Source: JAPUME01 sp027294185
GTDB taxonomy: Bacteria > Acidobacteriota > Terriglobia > UBA7540 > JAPUME01
Direction of reading: 5' to 3'
DNA: 64,000 bases
Assembly (NCBI GenBank): GCA_963555835.3
Contig: CAUVWZ020000002.1
Coordinates: 558,001-622,000 of the forward strand
The translations under genes were made by a program, and so were the position numbers. Of this stretch, positions 9,053 to 17,717 are shown one piece after another (positions within the stretch are counted from its first letter, which is position 1; each line of letters opens with the position of its first letter). The notes under the pieces are model-generated. The model was not told the origin of the DNA. It did not search any database and saw only the letters and a program-made list of their open reading frames with translations.

Positions 9053-9216
9053 AAGATCCTCTAGACCCCACGATTCCCACTCTAAACCCTCCCCTGTCAC
9101 AGGAATTGGTCATTTTTCTGCAAAATATTTGCAGCCTTTGTGGGTTTCGCCAAGCTTTCTTGGGGCTTAGGCTTGGGTGGAAGACGAAGAAAAACTTCTA
9201 CCTGGACGGAGCCTCT

Positions 9217-9444
9217 ATGTTGGCAAACCTCAAAGCAGCTTTAGCAACGCGTAAGATACATCAAGTGGACCTCGAGATTTCACTGAAGATTTCGCCGAGC
9301 ATTCTCAGCGAAGTCATTAATGAAAGGCGAGAAGCTGATAGAGACCTGCGAAGGCAAATTTCGGAAACGTTGAATACAGACGATGCGTGGCTCTTTACAT
9401 CGGTGGTGCCAAAAAGGCGCAGGGGGCAGCGAGAGGATTCGTAG
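9217..9444 (+). CDS. Cro/XRE-like helix-turn-helix protein
   Basis: A 75-residue protein with a helix-turn-helix pattern: LANLKAALATRKIHQVDLEI followed by LKISPSILSEVINERRE, which matches an XRE/Cro DNA-binding domain. ATG 9217 is chosen because GGAG lies about 6 bases upstream; the longer frame from 9106 has no support. It ends two bases before the next gene, so the two are likely co-transcribed. A repressor or control protein of the island is the natural reading, but no operator is identified. Confidence 0.6.
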   Translation: MLANLKAALATRKIHQVDLEISLKISPSILSEVINERREADRDLRRQISETLNTDDAWLFTSVVPKRRRGQREDS

Positions 9445-9446
9445 CA

Positions 9447-9884
9447 ATGACGCCAGAAACAAACTATGACGGTAAAGTCCCATGGAAATCCTGGTTCGCC
9501 ATGGAAGACGCTGATTTGCCGGAACTGCCGGATCGCCTGTTTCGGGTTTGGGTTGTTTTGATCATGATATTCGCCCGCAATCGCTATCGCAAGTTTCAGG
9601 TGAGTGACAAGCGCCTCGCTGAAATATGCAACGTCCATCCGGACACCATCAAGCGGTGCGTAATTAAGCTTGAGGAGCATGGATTAATTTGGATGCAGAG
9701 AAAACAGGGAAAACTTTCTTTCTACCGAATCCTCCCCGTTTCTGAGTTTAAGAAATACGAAGAATGCCTTAAACAATTCAGGGAACCAAGAAAGAAGAAA
9801 AAGAATACCCCCTTAGAAGAAAAGGAGCTTTCAGCAACAACTTGCGGGATGTCTTCCAGCACGAGTTTGCAGGAAGTGACATAG
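9447..9884 (+). CDS. Winged-helix DNA-binding protein, replication initiator-like
   Basis: A 145-residue protein starting at ATG 9447, immediately after the previous stop and with GAGAGG about 12 bases upstream. VSDKRLAEICNVHPDTIKRC followed by VIKLEEHGLIWMQRKQGKLSFY is a typical winged-helix arrangement as in phage and plasmid replication or control proteins. The C-terminus is Lys-rich (REPRKKKKN). The exact function is not determinable. Confidence 0.5.
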   Translation: MTPETNYDGKVPWKSWFAMEDADLPELPDRLFRVWVVLIMIFARNRYRKFQVSDKRLAEICNVHPDTIKRCVIKLEEHGLIWMQRKQGKLSFYRILPVSEFKKYEECLKQFREPRKKKKNTPLEEKELSATTCGMSSSTSLQEVT

Positions 9885-10004
9885 GGCAACAACTTGCAGG
9901 AAGTCGGATTCAGGCCGAGGCGGCCAAACGCGAGACACTTGAGACGATCCAACAACAAGTTGAATGGTGAGCAAGGGCAATTATTGACCTGCGATGAGAA
10001 ACAG

Positions 10005-10250
10005 ATGAAGAAAAACGGACAAGGCGCAATCCAAGAAACGGCATTCACGGCCGGGAGCGATGGGCCAAGGCTGGAGCAGCTGTGGACGGTCGAGGAAGTA
10101 GCCAACCTCTTCCAGGTTCCTCCATCGTGGGTTTACGACCGAACCCGGAGGCGCGGGCAGGAACAACTTCCGCATCTTAAGCTTGGAAAATACCTCCGAT
10201 TTCAGGAGTATGCCGTCCGCCAATTTTTGGAGCGACAGCGCAGGAATTGA
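10005..10250 (+). CDS. Excisionase-like MerR/HTH_17 protein
   Basis: An 81-residue protein with LEQLWTVEEVANLFQVPPSW then VYDRTRR and LPHLKLGKYLRFQEYAVRQF, the pattern of small excisionase-family DNA-binding proteins that direct integrases toward excision. It sits directly upstream of the integrase gene. ATG 10005 is chosen; the frame is open from 9894 but without better start signals. Confidence 0.65.
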   Translation: MKKNGQGAIQETAFTAGSDGPRLEQLWTVEEVANLFQVPPSWVYDRTRRRGQEQLPHLKLGKYLRFQEYAVRQFLERQRRN

Positions 10251-10329
10251 TGCAGCAATGATTGAAACAGCGGTTATAATCCGGCCAGCAGGAAAGGGCG
10301 AACGAACCAGCAACGGAAAGGAGTCCGTT

Positions 10330-11508
10330 ATGGTTCGTCGTTATCGATATCAGCGAGGCCATTTGTTCAAACGTGGGAGGCGAAACCAAGCCTGGGTTGC
10401 CCGATGGCGCGAGACAGTAATTGAGCCGAACGGTACAGCCCGCAGCATCAACCGCTCGGAGATACTAGCCCTGGTCCGGGATGTCCGCACTCGGCGGGAG
10501 GCCCAGGGCATTCTCGAAAAACGACTGAGTGACCTGAACCAAGGCTTGCGTCGAATGCATCCTACGATCAGCTTCGGTGAGTTTGCGAACACCTGGGAAG
10601 AGGCCGTACTTCCGACCTACCGAACCTCTACCCGCAACTTTTACCAAGGTGTTCTAAATAAGCATCTCCGCCCGTACTTTGCCAATTGGCGGCTATGCGA
10701 TATCCGCACCCCAGAGGTACAAATCTTCCTCAACCAGAAAGCGAAACGATACTCTCCGGCTGTGCTCTACCACATTCGCGCAACACTCAGCCGGGTCTTC
10801 GTGGGAGCCTGTAAGTGGGGATATGCGGAAGCCAACCCAACACAAGGAGTAGAGCTTCCTCAGAAGGAATCTGTAAAGGAACCCATCTCATTCCAGCCGG
10901 ACGAAGTACGAAGAATCTTGGCCCGGTTGAAGGAACCGTACAAATCAATGGCGATTGCCGCGGCACTTACGGGCGTGCGTGCCTCGGAATTATTCGCGCT
11001 CTCCTGGTGCGATATTCGTTTTGAGAAACGGCAAATCCACATTCGCCAATCCTTTTACGAGGGCGCGTTTGGCCCACCTCAATCTAAGGCGAGCAAGCGC
11101 GCTATTCCTATGGGTGAAGTGCTCGCGGCAGTGTTGGAGGAGCATCGCTCGCGATCCAAACCCAATGAAATGGATCTTGTGTTCGCAAATGCGAAAGGCA
11201 AACCGTATGACCCGAGCAACCTTGTACGACGCGCCCTACGGCCCGTGCTGCGTGAACTCGGATTGCCCGAGACAGGCTGGCGGGCTTTCCGGCGATCCGT
11301 CGCAACAGCTTTGAGTGAGCTGCGAGAGCCGGTAAGGACGGCCCAAATGGTATTGGGGCACTCCTCGCCGCAAACGACACTAGCTCACTACACGCAATCA
11401 CCCGAGGAATCTCAACGGCGTGCAGTGGCAAAACTGGAGCAGTTATTGTTCCCAACTGTTCCCAAGTTCAGGGATGAGGAGGGAGTAGCTCCGAAGCTAA
11501 TCAATTGA
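10330..11508 (+). CDS. Tyrosine-type integrase (site-specific recombinase)
   Basis: Phage-type integrase of 392 residues. It has an N-terminal SAM-like core-binding domain (FGEFANTWEEAVLPTYRTST) and a C-terminal catalytic domain with the first Arg in TGVRASELFAL, GHSS as box III, and the nucleophile Tyr in LAHYTQ. The usual HxLRH box II reads RAFRR (in TGWRAFRRSVAT), so Arg stands at the first His position. Start ATG 10330 follows AAGGAG by 7 bases. The stop lies 17 bases from the tRNA 3' half, the expected site of action. Confidence 0.9.
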   Translation: MVRRYRYQRGHLFKRGRRNQAWVARWRETVIEPNGTARSINRSEILALVRDVRTRREAQGILEKRLSDLNQGLRRMHPTISFGEFANTWEEAVLPTYRTSTRNFYQGVLNKHLRPYFANWRLCDIRTPEVQIFLNQKAKRYSPAVLYHIRATLSRVFVGACKWGYAEANPTQGVELPQKESVKEPISFQPDEVRRILARLKEPYKSMAIAAALTGVRASELFALSWCDIRFEKRQIHIRQSFYEGAFGPPQSKASKRAIPMGEVLAAVLEEHRSRSKPNEMDLVFANAKGKPYDPSNLVRRALRPVLRELGLPETGWRAFRRSVATALSELREPVRTAQMVLGHSSPQTTLAHYTQSPEESQRRAVAKLEQLLFPTVPKFRDEEGVAPKLIN

Positions 11509-11524
11509 AAACGAAGGAAAAACT

Positions 11525-11574
11525 TGGGGTGAACGACGGGACTCGAACCCGCGACAGTCAGATCGTCAATCTGA
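11525..11574 (-). other. tRNA 3' half (His-like) at island end, attachment site
   Basis: Read on the minus strand: anticodon stem TCAGA/TCTGA with a 7-base loop TTGACGA, variable loop of 5, T arm GCGGG-TTCGAGT-CCCGT, acceptor 3' strand CGTTCAC, discriminator C and encoded CCA. C at position 73 is a hallmark of bacterial tRNA-His; the loop triplet at 34-36 is GAC because the 5' flank now belongs to the CoxL-like gene. No D arm or 5' acceptor strand is present, so it is not a functional tRNA. Val is the alternative if the loop triplet is taken literally. Confidence 0.7.
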
Positions 11575-12449
11575 TCGCGGCCATGGATGGTCGCCTGCAT
11601 GTTTTCCCGCCGGGTTTCAATCCATTTCACCGGGCGGCCGAGCTTTCGCGAAACATAACAGGCCAGTCCTTCTTCGGCATAAAAGTTCAATTTGCTGCCG
11701 AACCCGCCGCCCACCTCCGGGGCCACCAGGCGCACGTGAGCCTCATCCATCCCGAGCATCAATGAGAGTTGAGTTTTTGCCAGGTGAGGAATCTGCGTGG
11801 ATGTCCAGATGGAGAGCTGGTCCTCTCCCGGACTGTATTTCGCCAGAACGCCGCGTGGCTCAATGGCAACCGGCGCAAGACGCTGGTTGATCAGCCGCTG
11901 CTTGATAACAACCAGCGACTTTTTCTGCTTTTTAATCTTCGACCAGTCGCCGCTTTTCGATTTTAATACATAGGCGATGTTGTCTTTGAACTTCTTGTGA
12001 ATCGGAGGTGTGGATTTTCTGGATGCCTTCTCCGCATCGACGAGAACCGGCAGAGGATCGTAGTTCACATCAATCTTTTCGACGGCATCCGCGCCGAGGT
12101 AGCGGTCTTCGGCAATGACCACCGCCACAGGGTCGCCCACATGACAAACCTTTCCTACGGCAAGACAGGGATGGTCGGGAACCTTGAGTCCGGGAAGCGT
12201 GCCTGCGGTGGGGACGTTGCCGAGCTTTCCCCGAATATCGGCTCCGGTCAGGACCTCGACCACGCCGGGCATGTTCCGCGCCGCCGAAGTGTCGATGGAG
12301 CGGATTTTCGCGTGTCCATAGGGGCTTCGCGAAAATGCCATATAAAGGGTGCCCGGAAAGTGGATGTCATCCACATAGTGACCCAATCCTTGAATCAGTC
12401 GAGGGTCTTCTTTCCGTTTTATGCGCCGGCCGACCCATTTACCCGCCAT
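11563..12449 (-). pseudogene. Molybdenum hydroxylase large subunit (CoxL/XdhA-like), 3'-truncated
   Basis: The first ~295 residues of a xanthine dehydrogenase/CO dehydrogenase-type molybdopterin subunit are present: GRRIKRKEDPRLIQGLGHYV, GDPVAVVIAEDR, VEPRGVLAKY-like and PEVGGGFGSK. Family proteins are about 750-800 residues; the Mo active-site loop and most cofactor ligands are missing because homology stops at TIHGRDQID, where the tRNA half begins. The frame runs on to 11412 as nonsense read-through. The start ATG 12449 has GGGAGG 6 bases upstream. Its partner small subunit lies upstream in the same operon. Confidence 0.8.
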
Positions 12450-12491
12450 AGCTTGCCTCCCGCTGGTTCGTGTGGATTATCGAATTATCAA

Positions 12492-12962
12492 TCATCGCTT
12501 CCCCTTGGAATGGGCCGCCGCCCACTGGACGGCCTTGACGATGTGTTGATAGCCGGTGCAACGGCAGAGATTCCCCTCAATGCCACGTCGAATCTCGGCT
12601 TCGTTCGGCTTCGGATTCCTCTCCAGGAGCTGATAAGCAGAAATGATCATGCCCGGAGTGCAGTAGCCGCACTGCAATCCGTGCTCTTCCCAGAAACCCT
12701 GCTGAATGGGGTGGAGTTTTCCGTCTTGAGCCAGGCCCTCAATGGTCATAATATCGGCCCCGTCGGCCTGGACGGCAAACAGGGTGCAGGATTTCACTGA
12801 CTGGCCGTTTACGAGAACCGTGCAGGCGCCGCAAAGACTTGTTTCGCAGCCCACATGCGTGCCCGTCAGGCCGGCACGGTCCCTCAGGAAATGGACCAGA
12901 AGCACGCGAGGTTCAACGTCCCCCTCCTGCCAAGTCCCGTTAATTTTCATTTTTACATTCAC
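12492..12962 (-). CDS. Molybdenum hydroxylase [2Fe-2S] small subunit (CoxS-like)
   Basis: The 156-residue iron-sulfur subunit carries electrons from the Mo site. Two cluster motifs are visible: the plant ferredoxin type GCETSLCGACTV with a later Cys (VKSCTLF), and the C-terminal HGLQCGYCTPG...NLCRCTGY. GTG 12962 is chosen as start because GAGGAG lies 9 bases upstream; ATG four codons later is the alternative. Length fits the family. With its large subunit truncated downstream, it is probably an orphan component. Confidence 0.85.
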   Translation of the reverse strand: MNVKMKINGTWQEGDVEPRVLLVHFLRDRAGLTGTHVGCETSLCGACTVLVNGQSVKSCTLFAVQADGADIMTIEGLAQDGKLHPIQQGFWEEHGLQCGYCTPGMIISAYQLLERNPKPNEAEIRRGIEGNLCRCTGYQHIVKAVQWAAAHSKGKR

Positions 12963-13202
12963 GGTCGCATGCTCCTCGGTGAAATGGTCGCCCGGTCCCT
13001 GCGTTTTCGGCTTCCCGAGGGGCTTGGAAAAACGGCCCGGCACAGGGTTTAACGATGATGGTCTATCTTCCTGCAATCTTGAATGGGAATATAATTCCCC
13101 GGCTCCGAAGACCCGCCTGGATATGATATACGGATATACGCTGGCGGGCGGAATTTGTCAACCCCCCCGAGACGACCTTTTTCTGCCCCGAGGTCTCCCA
13201 AC

Positions 13203-14213
13203 TTAAGAGGAGGGCGAGACGTCTCCTTCCCCCTGCCAAGCCCTTACTTTTCGCCCGTCCACCGTTGTGTCAACCGAGTTGAAACCGGATTGATCCGACA
13301 ATTGGCTCCAAACCTCTTCGCTGACCCACAAACCGTCCGGATTGGCGTACTTTTGCAGGTGCCCCGCAACATCCACCGTTTCATCGGCGATTTCTTCCAT
13401 GGGAATACTTTCATCCGCGGCGACCTCTCCGGCGTTGAGGCCGCACCGCACTCGAAAGATTTTCTTCATCTGGTTTACATTCTCATTGAACACCTTGAGT
13501 TGCCCTATGATCTGCTTGGCCGCACTCACCCCCAGGTCGGGACGAAGGAAGCAGGCCATCACTCCATCGGGCGTCCAGGTCGACTTCCATACACCGTATT
13601 CCTTAAAGATTCTCTCCACCAGAGTTTTATACTCCCGAAAGGCATGCTCGATGGTCAGTTGGTCTTCTCCCAGTTTCATCGTGGTCGAACCCACGATGTC
13701 CACCGATAAGAACGCCAGATGCTTCTTTTCACCGGTAAGGCTCTTCTTGAGCGCCAGGTATCGCTTGAGCCACCGCACGCGCGACTCCGGCGGGGCGGAA
13801 GAAAGGTCAGCAGCATCGAGGAACTCCATCTCACCCTCCGCCGTCGGCTTTGTCTGTGACTCTACCTTCACAAACATCGGTCTCGCGCCCAACAGGGCGC
13901 GCCTCATCTTTAACAGCATTCCATCGATGAATATTTTGACAATCCATACGCCCGCCACCACTCCGAGGGGCAAATAGCTCGTACCCACAGTCGGCCAGGC
14001 GGTCCCCAGTCGTTTTGCCAGCAGGGCCAGCAGCGGGTCGCCCCACCCGTGAAGTTGCACGACCAGCCAAAGGGTGTCGATCGAGGGACGGTGATTGAGT
14101 TGAAGGCCGAACAGAATCAGCAGGCAAACCATACTCAGGGAAAAGACGATGCTGACAAATCGACGCAGGAAACCGAAAAAGGAAAAGTAGACAGATTGAG
14201 GTGTGTACGCCAT
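13203..14213 (-). CDS. Membrane-anchored class III adenylate/guanylate cyclase-like protein
   Basis: The N-terminal ~110 residues hold two hydrophobic segments (FVSIVFSLSMVCLLILFGL and YLPLGVVAGVWIVKIFIDG). The C-terminal half is a class III cyclase catalytic domain: AFLSVDIVGSTTMK (metal-binding Asp region), TWTPDGVMACF, VRCGLNAGEV and DVAGHLQKYANPDGLWVSEE. Substrate specificity for ATP or GTP cannot be called. The gene stands alone, ending just after the CoxS upstream gap. Confidence 0.75.
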   Translation of the reverse strand: MAYTPQSVYFSFFGFLRRFVSIVFSLSMVCLLILFGLQLNHRPSIDTLWLVVQLHGWGDPLLALLAKRLGTAWPTVGTSYLPLGVVAGVWIVKIFIDGMLLKMRRALLGARPMFVKVESQTKPTAEGEMEFLDAADLSSAPPESRVRWLKRYLALKKSLTGEKKHLAFLSVDIVGSTTMKLGEDQLTIEHAFREYKTLVERIFKEYGVWKSTWTPDGVMACFLRPDLGVSAAKQIIGQLKVFNENVNQMKKIFRVRCGLNAGEVAADESIPMEEIADETVDVAGHLQKYANPDGLWVSEEVWSQLSDQSGFNSVDTTVDGRKVRAWQGEGDVSPSS

Positions 14214-14285
14214 CGCGATTCCCCGCTACCCCGCTACTTACCCTGGCTTCGGGGTCCTGCTCCTCAGGAGGCCGTGCAGCGCGTC

Positions 14286-14753
14286 TTAGGGCACCTGTGC
14301 AGGCAGGGTTTCCAGAAGGGCACGAACCTGACCCTCCAGCAAGTCCCGGACCTGGCGGAAATACTTGAGCGAGTGGCCGTAGGGGTCGGGAATTTCCCAT
14401 TCCACCTTCCGGCCACGAAAGCCGGGAAAAGTCGGACACGGCATGCCGCAACCCATGGTAACGATTACGTCCATCTTCTTGAGCGGCACCTCGTTGACTC
14501 CTTTCGAGAAGTGTCCTTCGAGAAAAATGCCTTTTTCAGCCATTACGGCTTCGGTCCCCTCGGCAATCATGCCGAGCGGCATCGACCCGGCGCTCCATGC
14601 GCGCACCCGTCCGTCTCCATCGTGATTGGCAAAACCCTCTGCCATCTGGCTACGGCAAGCATTTCCAATGCAAACGAAGAGAATATTTTGCTCGGCGCGG
14701 AGCTTTGCAGGGGTTGGGGCTTCGGAGGATTTTGAATTACGATCGGCGCTCAA
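14286..14753 (-). CDS. Low-molecular-weight phosphatase family, arsenate reductase-like (ArsC)
   Basis: LMW-PTP fold. The P-loop reads FVCIGNACRSQMAEGF (C-x5-R-S), with the general acid Asp in PDPYG. A second Cys pair in TMGCGMPCPTFPG matches the resolving cysteines of thioredoxin-linked arsenate reductases, so arsenate reduction is more likely than tyrosine dephosphorylation. The start is TTG 14753, which overlaps the 3' end of pdxT by 17 bp. No arsenic transporter or ArsR is nearby. Confidence 0.75.
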   Translation of the reverse strand: MSADRNSKSSEAPTPAKLRAEQNILFVCIGNACRSQMAEGFANHDGDGRVRAWSAGSMPLGMIAEGTEAVMAEKGIFLEGHFSKGVNEVPLKKMDVIVTMGCGMPCPTFPGFRGRKVEWEIPDPYGHSLKYFRQVRDLLEGQVRALLETLPAQVP

Positions 14754-15378
14754 AGGCTTGATTCACCTTATTGAGAAAATACTGATGGATGGTCGAATCC
14801 GAGCCGAGCTCAGGATGGAAGGTCGCACAAAGAAAATTCTCCTCCTCGACCAGAACCGGCAGAGAATCGCACTCCCCCAGCACTCGGACCCGTGGACCCA
14901 CCCGCCGGATAATCGGCGCACGGATGAAGACCATCTCTACCGGCTGGATGGATAACGCCCTGCACTCTCCCCAGCGCACGGAACTTTCAATCTGCCGCCC
15001 GTAAGCATTGCGTGCAATGGAAATATCCATCAGGCCGAGCCGCTCCTGATCCGAATTGACAATCTCTTTCGCCAGCAGAATAGCTCCCGCACAGGTGCCG
15101 AAGACCGGCTTCCCTTCCCGGGCGAAACTCAAAATGGCATCGGCCAGGCGTTCTTCGGCGAGGAACTTCAGCATGGTGGTGCTCTCACCGCCGGGCAGAA
15201 TCAGCCCGTGAATCCCGGCGAATTCCTCGGCGTGCCGGACCAGGCAGTGCCGCGCACCGATCCGGTCCAATGCAGCGACGTGAAGGGCGTAGCCGCCCTG
15301 CACCGCCAGAATTCCGATTGTAGGATTGTTCCCGTTCCTGCCCACCGCTGGCGATTCTTCCTGGGACCGGCAGATCAC
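14737..15378 (-). CDS. pdxT: Pyridoxal 5'-phosphate synthase glutaminase subunit PdxT
   Basis: Class I glutamine amidotransferase that supplies ammonia to PdxS for PLP synthesis from ribose 5-phosphate and glyceraldehyde 3-phosphate. The motifs GILAVQGGYALH, PGGESTTM, the catalytic Cys in FGTCAGAILLA and the His/Glu pair in FHPEL are visible. It starts at GTG 15378 directly after the pdxS stop codon. The N-terminus is about 20 residues longer than usual, so an internal start is possible. Confidence 0.9.
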   Translation of the reverse strand: MICRSQEESPAVGRNGNNPTIGILAVQGGYALHVAALDRIGARHCLVRHAEEFAGIHGLILPGGESTTMLKFLAEERLADAILSFAREGKPVFGTCAGAILLAKEIVNSDQERLGLMDISIARNAYGRQIESSVRWGECRALSIQPVEMVFIRAPIIRRVGPRVRVLGECDSLPVLVEEENFLCATFHPELGSDSTIHQYFLNKVNQAFERRS

Positions 15379-16266
15379 CTACCAACCCCGAACCTGAAGC
15401 AATTCCTTTTCATCCATCTTGGCTACGTCCAGGCCTCGCATGGCCTCGCCCACCTGCTCGGAACACTCGGCGAGAATTTTCGGTTCGTTGTAGTGGGTGG
15501 TAGCACGCACAATGGCCTTGGCCCGATTCTCAGGGTCGGCGGACTTGAAGATGCCGGAGCCGACAAAGACGGCTTCCGCGCCAAGCTGCATTACCAACGA
15601 GGCATCAGCAGGGGTGGCGATTCCTCCGGCGGAAAAGTTCGGCACCGGCAGTTTTCCGTTCTCGGCCACCCATTTGACAATCTCGTAGGGCGCTCCCAGG
15701 GTCTTGGCCCGGCTCATCAGCTCCTCGGCCCGCAGCACGGTGAGCTTTTTGATTTCTCCCACGATGGACCGTATGTGACGGACCGCTTCTACAATATTAC
15801 CCGAGCCGGCCTCGCCTTTGGTGCGAATCATCGCCGCACCCTCGCCGATGCGCCGCAGGGCTTCTCCCAGGTTCCTTGCACCACACACGAAGGGAACCTT
15901 GAACTTGCTTTTCTCGATGTGGTTTTCATCGTCGGCAGGCGTCAACACCTCGCTCTCATCGACGTAATCCACACCGACGGCTTCGAGCACCTGCGCCTCG
16001 GCAAAATGCCCGATGCGCGCCTTGGCCATGACGGGAATCGTCACCGTCTCCATGATTTGTCGAATGATCTTGATGGAGGCCATGCGAGCCACACCGCCTT
16101 CCTTGCGAATGTCAGCCGGCACCCGCTCGAGTGCCATTACCGCTACGGCGCCCGTGTCTTCAGCGATCTTGGCCTGCTCGGCGGTGGTCACGTCCATGAT
16201 GACCCCGCCTTTGAGCATTTCCGCCAACCCAACTTTTGTTTTCATGCTTGCATCGTTATTCCACAT
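15379..16266 (-). CDS. pdxS: Pyridoxal 5'-phosphate synthase subunit PdxS
   Basis: TIM-barrel synthase subunit of the PdxS/PdxT complex, 295 residues. Highly conserved segments include GGVIMDVTTAEQA, AVMALERVPADIR, MAKARIGHFAEAQ, DESEVLTPADD (with the Schiff-base Lys region nearby), and NFSAGGIATPADA. ATG 16266 follows GGGAGG. pdxT follows without a gap, forming the usual two-gene operon; arsC overlaps pdxT and may share the transcript. Confidence 0.96.
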   Translation of the reverse strand: MWNNDASMKTKVGLAEMLKGGVIMDVTTAEQAKIAEDTGAVAVMALERVPADIRKEGGVARMASIKIIRQIMETVTIPVMAKARIGHFAEAQVLEAVGVDYVDESEVLTPADDENHIEKSKFKVPFVCGARNLGEALRRIGEGAAMIRTKGEAGSGNIVEAVRHIRSIVGEIKKLTVLRAEELMSRAKTLGAPYEIVKWVAENGKLPVPNFSAGGIATPADASLVMQLGAEAVFVGSGIFKSADPENRAKAIVRATTHYNEPKILAECSEQVGEAMRGLDVAKMDEKELLQVRGW

Positions 16267-16319
16267 CGTACCCTCCCTCGGGTCTTTCCTCGCCTACGAT
16301 TACCGAACTCTTATCCTAA

Positions 16320-16868
16320 TTATCCGGACTGGCCCTGCATCCGGGCTCGCAGCCGTACACGCAAATCGGCCGGGGCGGACGGATTGCACCCTACCAGTTT
16401 CCACAAGGGTTCGCCGCGCTTCCGGGCCAATTGTGCCAGCAGCTCCGGGGGCGTATTCGGATGACGGGCAACGTTCTCACGAACGGCCGCGTAAGGATAC
16501 CCTGCGAAACTTTCGAGGAGCTCTCCCGGTGCTTTCGGATGCTCGGTCAACACGCGCGCCAGCAGGTAATCCTCCTCAGAAACCGCCTGCGCCAAACGCA
16601 TCAATTCTCGACGTGAGGTTTGCGCGTTCCGCGCCCGGCGAATCTTTCGGTCCCAGGCGGGGGTGATGCGATTCAACTCCTGATCACGTCGCGCGATCAT
16701 CCGCTTGAGAACCTTGGATTCGGCCGTCCGTTGCGCCTTGGGCATCCCGGAACTACGGATGGAATCCAGAGCCGATTTCAGACGCTGCCGCTCGCCGAAT
16801 ACGATTTGAGTGGTCCGCCGGGGTTTGCGCGAGGTTTTGGAGAAGCGAGGAGCTTCCCGAATCTTCAC
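16320..16868 (-). CDS. Helical-repeat (leucine-rich variant-like) protein
   Basis: A 182-residue, Arg-rich protein. The C-terminal third has repeats such as LLESFAGYPYAAVRENVARH, PNTPPELLAQLARKRGEPLW and CNPSAPADLRVRLR, which resemble leucine-rich variant repeats. The start is GTG 16868: GGGGAGG lies 7 bases upstream, whereas the ATG at 16910 has no ribosome site. Function unknown; it lies upstream of pdxS in the same direction, with a 53 bp gap. Confidence 0.55.
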   Translation of the reverse strand: MKIREAPRFSKTSRKPRRTTQIVFGERQRLKSALDSIRSSGMPKAQRTAESKVLKRMIARRDQELNRITPAWDRKIRRARNAQTSRRELMRLAQAVSEEDYLLARVLTEHPKAPGELLESFAGYPYAAVRENVARHPNTPPELLAQLARKRGEPLWKLVGCNPSAPADLRVRLRARMQGQSG

Positions 16869-16950
16869 GACATCACCTCCCCAGGGTTTTCCTGCTTGAA
16901 GCTTCAGCATAGCATTATCTGAACCCGGCCTCAAACCGCCCGGCGGTTCC

Positions 16951-17586
16951 TCAAAGGTTCTTGAGGAACGGGTTCATTTCGCGTTCGTGCCCGATGGTGG
17001 TCGCGGCCCCGTGGCCCGGAAAAACCCGAGTCGCATCGTCAAAGACCAGAAGACGCTCTTTGATGGAACGTAGGATTTCCTCCATCGACCCACCCCACAG
17101 GTCGGTGCGGCCAATACTTCCCTCAAACAGAGTATCGCCGCTGAAAATCTGTCCCTCCCCACCCTTCCTGTGGAGACTGATGCTTCCCGGCGAGTGGCCC
17201 GGCGTATGGAGCACCTCGAAGGCGAGCTCCCCGCAGCGGATGGTCTGCCCCTCCCGCACGAACTGGTCGATTTCCGCCACTCCGGGCGGCTCAACGCCCA
17301 GCCAGGCGGCCTGAGTGGAAAGGTTCTGGTAGAGTACATGGTCGTCTTCATGGAGCAAAACCGGCGCCCCGCAGGTTCGCCGCAGTTTGTCGATACCCCC
17401 GACGTGATCTATATGCGCATGAGTGGCAATGATTTGCGTGGCTCGAAGATTGTGCCGCTTCAAGATTTCGAGAATCCGGTCGATTTCGTCTCCCGGGTCG
17501 ATGATCAGGGCCTCGCCCGTGGATTCATCCCCCACAATCGAGCAGTTACAGGCCAGCATTCCTACGGGGATAATTTCATGGATCAC
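16951..17586 (-). CDS. MBL-fold metallo-hydrolase, glyoxalase II-like
   Basis: A 211-residue zinc hydrolase. HAHIDHVGG supplies the HxHxDH ligands, with further ligand positions in TPGHSPGS, FSGDTLF and FPGHG. This family includes hydroxyacylglutathione hydrolases; the true substrate is unknown. The start is GTG 17586, with GGGAG 9 bases upstream; the longer frame to 17862 runs antisense into the smpB start region and is not supported. Divergent from smpB. Confidence 0.85.
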   Translation of the reverse strand: MIHEIIPVGMLACNCSIVGDESTGEALIIDPGDEIDRILEILKRHNLRATQIIATHAHIDHVGGIDKLRRTCGAPVLLHEDDHVLYQNLSTQAAWLGVEPPGVAEIDQFVREGQTIRCGELAFEVLHTPGHSPGSISLHRKGGEGQIFSGDTLFEGSIGRTDLWGGSMEEILRSIKERLLVFDDATRVFPGHGAATTIGHEREMNPFLKNL

Positions 17587-17717
17587 TTCGCTTTTCTCCC
17601 ACCCTTCGTCACATTCGCATTGGCTACGCTCTGACCCTGTAATTCTAACAGGCCGCTGTGCTACGATGGAACCTACAGGAGAATCCGCCACCGTGCTTGC
17701 CGGGGATCGTCGTAGCC

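Larger units (their letters stand above)
8545..11574 (+). mobile_element. Small integrative island with tyrosine integrase
   Basis: The segment has lower GC than its surroundings and carries a Cro-like protein, a winged-helix protein, an excisionase-like protein and a tyrosine integrase, all on the plus strand. The right end is a tRNA 3' half at 11525-11574. The left end interrupts thpR and the right end interrupts a CoxL-like gene. Because the two flanks are halves of different genes, insertion was accompanied by loss of the DNA between them, or the junction results from a later rearrangement. A misassembly cannot be excluded from sequence alone. Confidence 0.6.

Noticed and set aside
15208..16464. 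Plus-strand frame of 418 codons
   Set aside because: Antisense shadow of pdxS and pdxT, which are beyond doubt.
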